DNA of 8,855 bases from an uncultured Collinsella sp. (GTDB lineage: Bacteria > Actinomycetota > Coriobacteriia > Coriobacteriales > Coriobacteriaceae). The stretch covers positions 1 to 8,855 of the forward strand of contig CALFGH010000142.1 of NCBI GenBank assembly GCA_937958315.1, given 5' to 3'. Below the pieces are notes generated by a model, which did not search any database, had not been told where the DNA came from, and worked only from the letters and a program-made list of their open reading frames with translations. Positions 6,901-8,855 of the stretch are shown here, one piece after another. Within the stretch, counting starts at the first letter, position 1. Each line of letters starts with the position of its first letter. The translations under genes were made by a program, and so were the position numbers.

Positions 6901-7474
6901 CGCCGATCGTGTTAGCGCGCTTAGGAACGATATCGATGCCAATTCGGATGCGCTTGAACGATATTTGCTCCAGCTCGTTGAGTTTGCCGATCGTAAGGGG
7001 CAGGTTTTTGAGGAGCTTGCGATGTCGGCAGACGACAAGCCTCTTGCTCAGGTCGGTTCGCTTGCATTTTCAAGTGGTCGTGCGCCGGCGGCGTTTTACA
7101 TGGATCCGCAGTTGATGGACAGACTGGGACGCTATGCTGGCCGCTTGGTCGTTTTCGTTCCGCTTGTCACCAGCGCCTTTGGGTTTATGGGAACGATGTT
7201 TGTTGATGGCGACACGTTTACCAAGCTTGACGTGGTAATGGCGATTCTCATCGGTGGGATGACGGTCATGCTTCTCTTTGGAGACGATGCTCACCCCGGT
7301 AGTGCGAAGTCGATTCGCACCTGGCTTTTCTCTTGGATCCTGCCGATCGTCATCGAGTTTTTCCTCTGGGGTATCGTGACCATTGCACAGCTGCTTAGTA
7401 TCTTCGGATTTATTGTGATGCTGATTGGCTTTGGTATCTGCGCGTTCTTCTTCTACCTTTTCCTTTCCGCCTAA
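3974..7474 (+). CDS. Membrane Ser/Thr protein kinase with N-terminal ETVTV repeats
   Basis: This 1166-residue Hanks-type kinase starts at ATG 3974, with GGGGGAG at 3962-3968 as its ribosome binding site. Residues 3-153 hold eleven E-T-V-T-V-x-R repeats. The kinase domain spans about 182-450. It has a glycine-rich loop G190-H-G-G-Q-S, a candidate catalytic lysine K212 in V-A-K-V-F, the catalytic loop H313-R-D-I-K-P-Q-N320, D332-Y-G334 in place of DFG, and R367-N-D-W-Y-S-F-G near the activation segment. The usual A-P-E triad is not evident. Residues 450-910 are helix-rich and I do not recognise them. The C-terminus has six likely membrane helices (about 917-934, 947-970, 1055-1076, 1085-1102, 1117-1140 and 1142-1164), with a charged, possibly coiled-coil segment (971-1015) between helices two and three. 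Catalytic residues suggest an active kinase. No PASTA or other known sensor domain is seen. It would sit in the membrane with its long N-terminal part in the cytosol. Confidence 0.92.
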   Translation: MSDETITVHRDGGNGNDETVTVRRGNAPVGGETVTVNRGDQASAPGETVTVRRADAPASGETVTVRRDDAPSTNETVTVHRPMTESNGETVTVARPSVGASADGKTVTVSRPGTSAAGETVTVPRAASPDGQTVTVSRGATASPNGETVTVSRGGAHAAAASASPFVAENATVVSNDGQQFIIHLGQVIGHGGQSTIVAAERVSDGLACVAKVFKPLVGAERSAYQKVVSAVMGLNGRPVSQTHLLPIFAYLHQGLSATEVGAAAPQLWDVSITPLATCLFDRPRSKNMVKSRVIPELSQAIELLHTELGIVHRDIKPQNVYLYDKQIVLGDYGSARSLAGFDSRLTNTMTRSDGYTPGRGGMVDPRNDWYSFGYTIWTLYENNVHPLQEFINDNTLSDRQETGEPADFNHPEDATLGNLLKGLTFELSGERFGYEEVKDWMADPEHFYRKLPTMDAGSARKPYEFAGKLYSDPVLLARTLSSNWDEAKLRMSQQQLENLMGDWGENDLQTRIHQLVEEDIQTASNPDLALACVIYEMSNGKIMSWRGEDVSLTDASDALPARIAKMDVTEIDRYAVLSGLDGSKSSGVLPSGFLSRILSQDNDLNDERAKLAADIHELEKLALHSSDPHFAACLFKGLLTRNEEKSSAAQTVLMSVVNRPAAFFGVCSSAHKLDEFLLNFAGVSEMAAIISARDAATSHGAVDIDVVIDYMDKVAVNKKAVRAFYRKFGSYAAWLWLAAHTDLYDSAQGSVGEAVKVALLGLNPPANTAVSMLIQAGSNARLEGIKLREDMELTPVPYVNGWEVDGKHGTRPCTRNALFCAQVGDDAVPRGYVAELISQGVDERLLAARGVRLLADESLISSAEYAEFLEDSRGVADGSLKAAIEQDTRDYGVVEGIADSDARAAAIKKEQRGVLMYTVLAALLYCILIMCSRGAFGQLIVSWGSFGPLAGIFLAVAFIGCFGFLALNLLRSYSAADRVSALRNDIDANSDALERYLLQLVEFADRKGQVFEELAMSADDKPLAQVGSLAFSSGRAPAAFYMDPQLMDRLGRYAGRLVVFVPLVTSAFGFMGTMFVDGDTFTKLDVVMAILIGGMTVMLLFGDDAHPGSAKSIRTWLFSWILPIVIEFFLWGIVTIAQLLSIFGFIVMLIGFGICAFFFYLFLSA
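3980..4432 (+). repeat. Eleven-copy coding repeat (ETVTVxR) in the kinase N-terminus
   Basis: The motif [DGN]-[EKQ]-T-[VI]-T-V-x-R occurs eleven times. The position of its E/K/Q residue is 4, 18, 32, 47, 61, 75, 89, 105, 119, 132 and 147, a spacing of 13-16 and mostly 14 residues. The linkers vary and are rich in Ala, Ser, Pro, Gly and Asp, so the region is probably disordered. Codons differ widely between copies: the T-V-T-V core is written with many synonymous forms. This indicates old copies held by selection on the protein, not a recent DNA duplication. Threonine-rich linear motifs next to a kinase, with an FHA protein in the same operon, suggest phosphorylation and docking sites (inference). 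Confidence 0.95.
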
Positions 7475-7475
7475 T

Positions 7476-7493
7476 AGAGCGGGTCGCTCTTTT
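7476..7493 (+). terminator. Short terminator-like hairpin after the kinase gene
   Basis: AGAGCG and CGCTCT pair as a perfect 6-bp stem around a GGT loop, followed by a run of T (7490-7493). It begins two bases after the kinase stop codon. The stem is short and the T-run brief, so it is at best a modest intrinsic terminator. Confidence 0.5.
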
Positions 7494-7507
7494 CATGAAC
7501 TGTTTTG

Positions 7508-7552
7508 GGTCGCCAAGGAGGGTTTCTGACTCCTTGGTGACCTGTTAATTTT
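7508..7552 (+). terminator. Long 13-bp hairpin in the intergenic gap, possible terminator
   Basis: Bases 7508-7520 and 7530-7542 form a 13-bp inverted repeat with a single G-T wobble, around a 9-base loop. A T-rich stretch (TGTTAATTTT) follows the 3' arm. It could be the main terminator of the five-gene operon, an attenuator for the next gene, or a protein-binding inverted repeat. The T-tract is interrupted, which lowers confidence in plain termination. I saw no convincing promoter in the remainder of the gap. Confidence 0.5.
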
Positions 7553-7562
7553 GATAAACGAT

Positions 7563-7567
7563 AGGAG
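7563..7567 (+). promoter_or_regulatory. Ribosome binding site deciding the start at 7574
   Basis: AGGAG sits 6 bases before the ATG at 7574. Another ATG at 7569 lies only one base after it, too close, and opens a different, shorter frame. The spacing supports 7574. Confidence 0.7.
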
Positions 7568-7573
7568 CATGGT

Positions 7574-8200
7574 ATGCCCACGCTACGACTGGGGAATCTT
7601 TTCTCGGATTCCAATAATGGTCGCCAACGGCGACCGGTGGTGCCTCGACCGCAGGTTCCCAATACACCGCAACGCAATGATGGCCTCCATGGCACCGAGC
7701 GACGCGCCATGGCTGCCTTTGATGACATGTTGGGTATTGAGAACGTGGCGTCTCAACGCGGCTCTCAAACAAATACACACTCGCGTTCGAACATGGCTCA
7801 ACGTGAGATTCGAAACGACGTGGTGATCAATGAGGGCCTGGGCTCGTACGATGGGCGTCCATGTTCTATTAGGATTTACGAGAACCACCTTGAGATTATC
7901 GCCAAGCGTGAGGGGTCAACGCTCGATAACCATTCTGTGGTCAAGTCGCTCGTTCCAGGCTTGGGTCATAGCAAGGCGGTGGCGGGCAGGCTTTTCGCTC
8001 CGGGCAATTCCAATCCGCCGATTATCATCCCCTTTAATTCGCTGAGCGGGTTTCAAGAAGTGAGCGGCTTTATGCCCACGTTCGTCTTTAACCGGCGTAA
8101 TCCTCAGACCAGAAAGATGGAGACGCACACTATCAAGACGGTGACCAGGGAGTTTGGGTATGCGCTTAACCGCTATGCCCAGACACACTTCCATTACTAA
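7574..8200 (+). CDS. Hypothetical protein with possible PH-like C-terminal domain
   Basis: I do not recognise this 208-residue protein. Residues 1 to about 75 are rich in Arg, Asn, Pro, Gln and Ser and probably disordered. From about residue 78 the sequence looks folded. Strand-like segments (such as C-S-I-R-I-Y-E-N-H-L-E-I-I around 97-109, P-I-I-I-P-F near 153, and a T-F-V-F segment) are followed by a C-terminal segment that could be helical, ending Y-A-L-N-R-Y-A. This strand-rich, helix-terminated pattern is reminiscent of bacterial PH-like domains, but that is a guess from pattern only. There is no signal peptide or membrane helix. It lies 99 bases after the kinase gene, beyond two hairpins, so it may be a separate unit or an attenuated extension of the operon. 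It is followed after 18 bases by a membrane protein, a possible partner. Confidence 0.8.
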   Translation: MPTLRLGNLFSDSNNGRQRRPVVPRPQVPNTPQRNDGLHGTERRAMAAFDDMLGIENVASQRGSQTNTHSRSNMAQREIRNDVVINEGLGSYDGRPCSIRIYENHLEIIAKREGSTLDNHSVVKSLVPGLGHSKAVAGRLFAPGNSNPPIIIPFNSLSGFQEVSGFMPTFVFNRRNPQTRKMETHTIKTVTREFGYALNRYAQTHFHY

Positions 8201-8218
8201 TAGATAAAGGCAAAACAT

Positions 8219-8855
8219 ATGGCAAACGATAAACAGCAAGAAGGCTTGTCGGCGCAAGAGCGTCTCGCGCGTCTTTATAGTGCTCGTGCTGAGGGACAGC
8301 AGGAGGACGCGACATCGTTCGCGGGTGAGACTGCGGGAGCGTCCATTTCGTCAGATGTACCGCAGGCTCAAACGGTTTCTACTCAGGAGCGTCTCGACCG
8401 CCTGCGTGCGCGCCGCGCCGGCGTGCCTCTTCCGGGCGATCCGGAGGCGGCTACTCCGGTTAACAACGAGGGCGCGAATCGCCCTCGCTTTAACATCAAT
8501 CTTTCGCGCATTGTGGACGCGATTCCCACCATTGTTCGGTATTTCCCGCTGCGTATTTTTACGGTTTGGGGACTTTGCTCGGTCTGGTACCGCATGTACT
8601 TGAACGTTGGCGGAGACGATGTGTTGCATACGGGGCTTCCGGCGCCAGGGTATAGCGCATTCAATCCATTCGCTTTGGCCGCCGTTGTATTCATCGGCCT
8701 TCTCGTAGTTGTGACGGAAATCATTGCCGGCCCTTTGAGCATGATCATTAAGCAGCTAATCATCGGCGCCACGTATTTCTTCCGCGGTTCCGCCGCCACC
8801 CGCGAGGCCCGCGACCGCGCCCACGCCAACTTCAGCCTGCGCCGGCTCGTCACCG
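8219..8855 (+). CDS. Membrane protein with duplicated QERL motif (3' partial)
   Basis: The frame starts at ATG 8219, with AAAGG at 8206-8210 as a weak ribosome binding site, and stays open to the window edge, giving 212 residues. The N-terminal 95 residues are hydrophilic. They contain a motif twice: S11-A-Q-E-R-L-A-R-L (11-19) and S54-T-Q-E-R-L-D-R-L (54-62), each followed by an arginine-containing tail. Two hydrophobic segments follow: about 106-127, aromatic and only moderately hydrophobic, and about 150-170, a clear membrane helix. A further segment at 171-188 might re-enter or lie along the membrane. The C-terminal part seen here is strongly Arg/Ala-rich and so probably cytosolic. I do not recognise a family. 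The codon pattern matches its neighbours. Its position right after the hypothetical gene suggests co-transcription. Confidence 0.8.
   Translation, partial: MANDKQQEGLSAQERLARLYSARAEGQQEDATSFAGETAGASISSDVPQAQTVSTQERLDRLRARRAGVPLPGDPEAATPVNNEGANRPRFNINLSRIVDAIPTIVRYFPLRIFTVWGLCSVWYRMYLNVGGDDVLHTGLPAPGYSAFNPFALAAVVFIGLLVVVTEIIAGPLSMIIKQLIIGATYFFRGSAATREARDRAHANFSLRRLVT

Noticed and set aside
3..7474. Annotation as a type VI secretion cluster
   Set aside because: Only the regulatory parallels are present. No sheath, tube, baseplate or membrane-complex gene is seen, and the ATPase differs from ClpV in its first domain.
7534..7558. Possible promoter (TTGGTG and GATAAA)
   Set aside because: The spacing is only 13 bases and the first box lies in the hairpin stem, so it is not convincing.
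7551..7826. Alternative 91-codon frame overlapping the hypothetical gene
   Set aside because: It is shorter, lies mostly inside the longer frame at 7574, and its available ATGs are poorly spaced from the ribosome binding site.
8383..8853. Antisense 156-codon frame at the window end
   Set aside because: The + strand frame from 8219 has a start, a membrane helix and a duplicated motif. The antisense product shows nothing recognisable.

Overview
The window looks like a chromosomal segment of a high-GC Gram-positive bacterium. Codon choice, strong AAGGAGGT-type ribosome binding sites and the proteins' general character suggest an actinobacterial gut anaerobe of the Coriobacteriia (Collinsella/Olsenella type). 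That placement is an inference from style and was not checked against a database. Every gene I accept lies on the + strand and the window is almost fully coding.

Region 1 (3-7474) is one tightly packed set of five genes that overlap or nearly abut. They are: an FHA-domain protein with a C-terminal four-cysteine zinc ribbon (its 5' end lies outside the window); a small radical-SAM protein of the NrdG/activase type; a ClpB/ClpA-type AAA+ ATPase with one intact and one apparently degenerate ATPase domain; a PP2C-type Ser/Thr phosphatase; and a 1166-residue Ser/Thr protein kinase with six predicted C-terminal membrane helices. The kinase begins with eleven copies of an E-T-V-T-V-x-R motif, spaced about 14 residues apart.

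Region 2 (7475-7573) is the only sizeable gap. It holds a short terminator-like hairpin just after the kinase gene and then a long 13-bp inverted repeat. Region 3 (7574-8855) carries a 208-residue protein of unknown function, with a disordered N-terminus and a compact possibly PH-like C-terminal part, and the start of a membrane protein cut by the window edge.

Working model (inference): the membrane kinase phosphorylates threonines, probably including its own repeat tail. The FHA protein reads the phosphothreonines, PP2C removes them, and the AAA+ ATPase is the mechanical effector under this control. The kinase/phosphatase/FHA/Clp-ATPase set parallels the threonine phosphorylation pathway that controls type VI secretion in proteobacteria, but no secretion apparatus is visible here. 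The radical-SAM gene is the unexpected member. I consider the kinase repeat array and the whole five-gene module the best candidates for an undescribed system.
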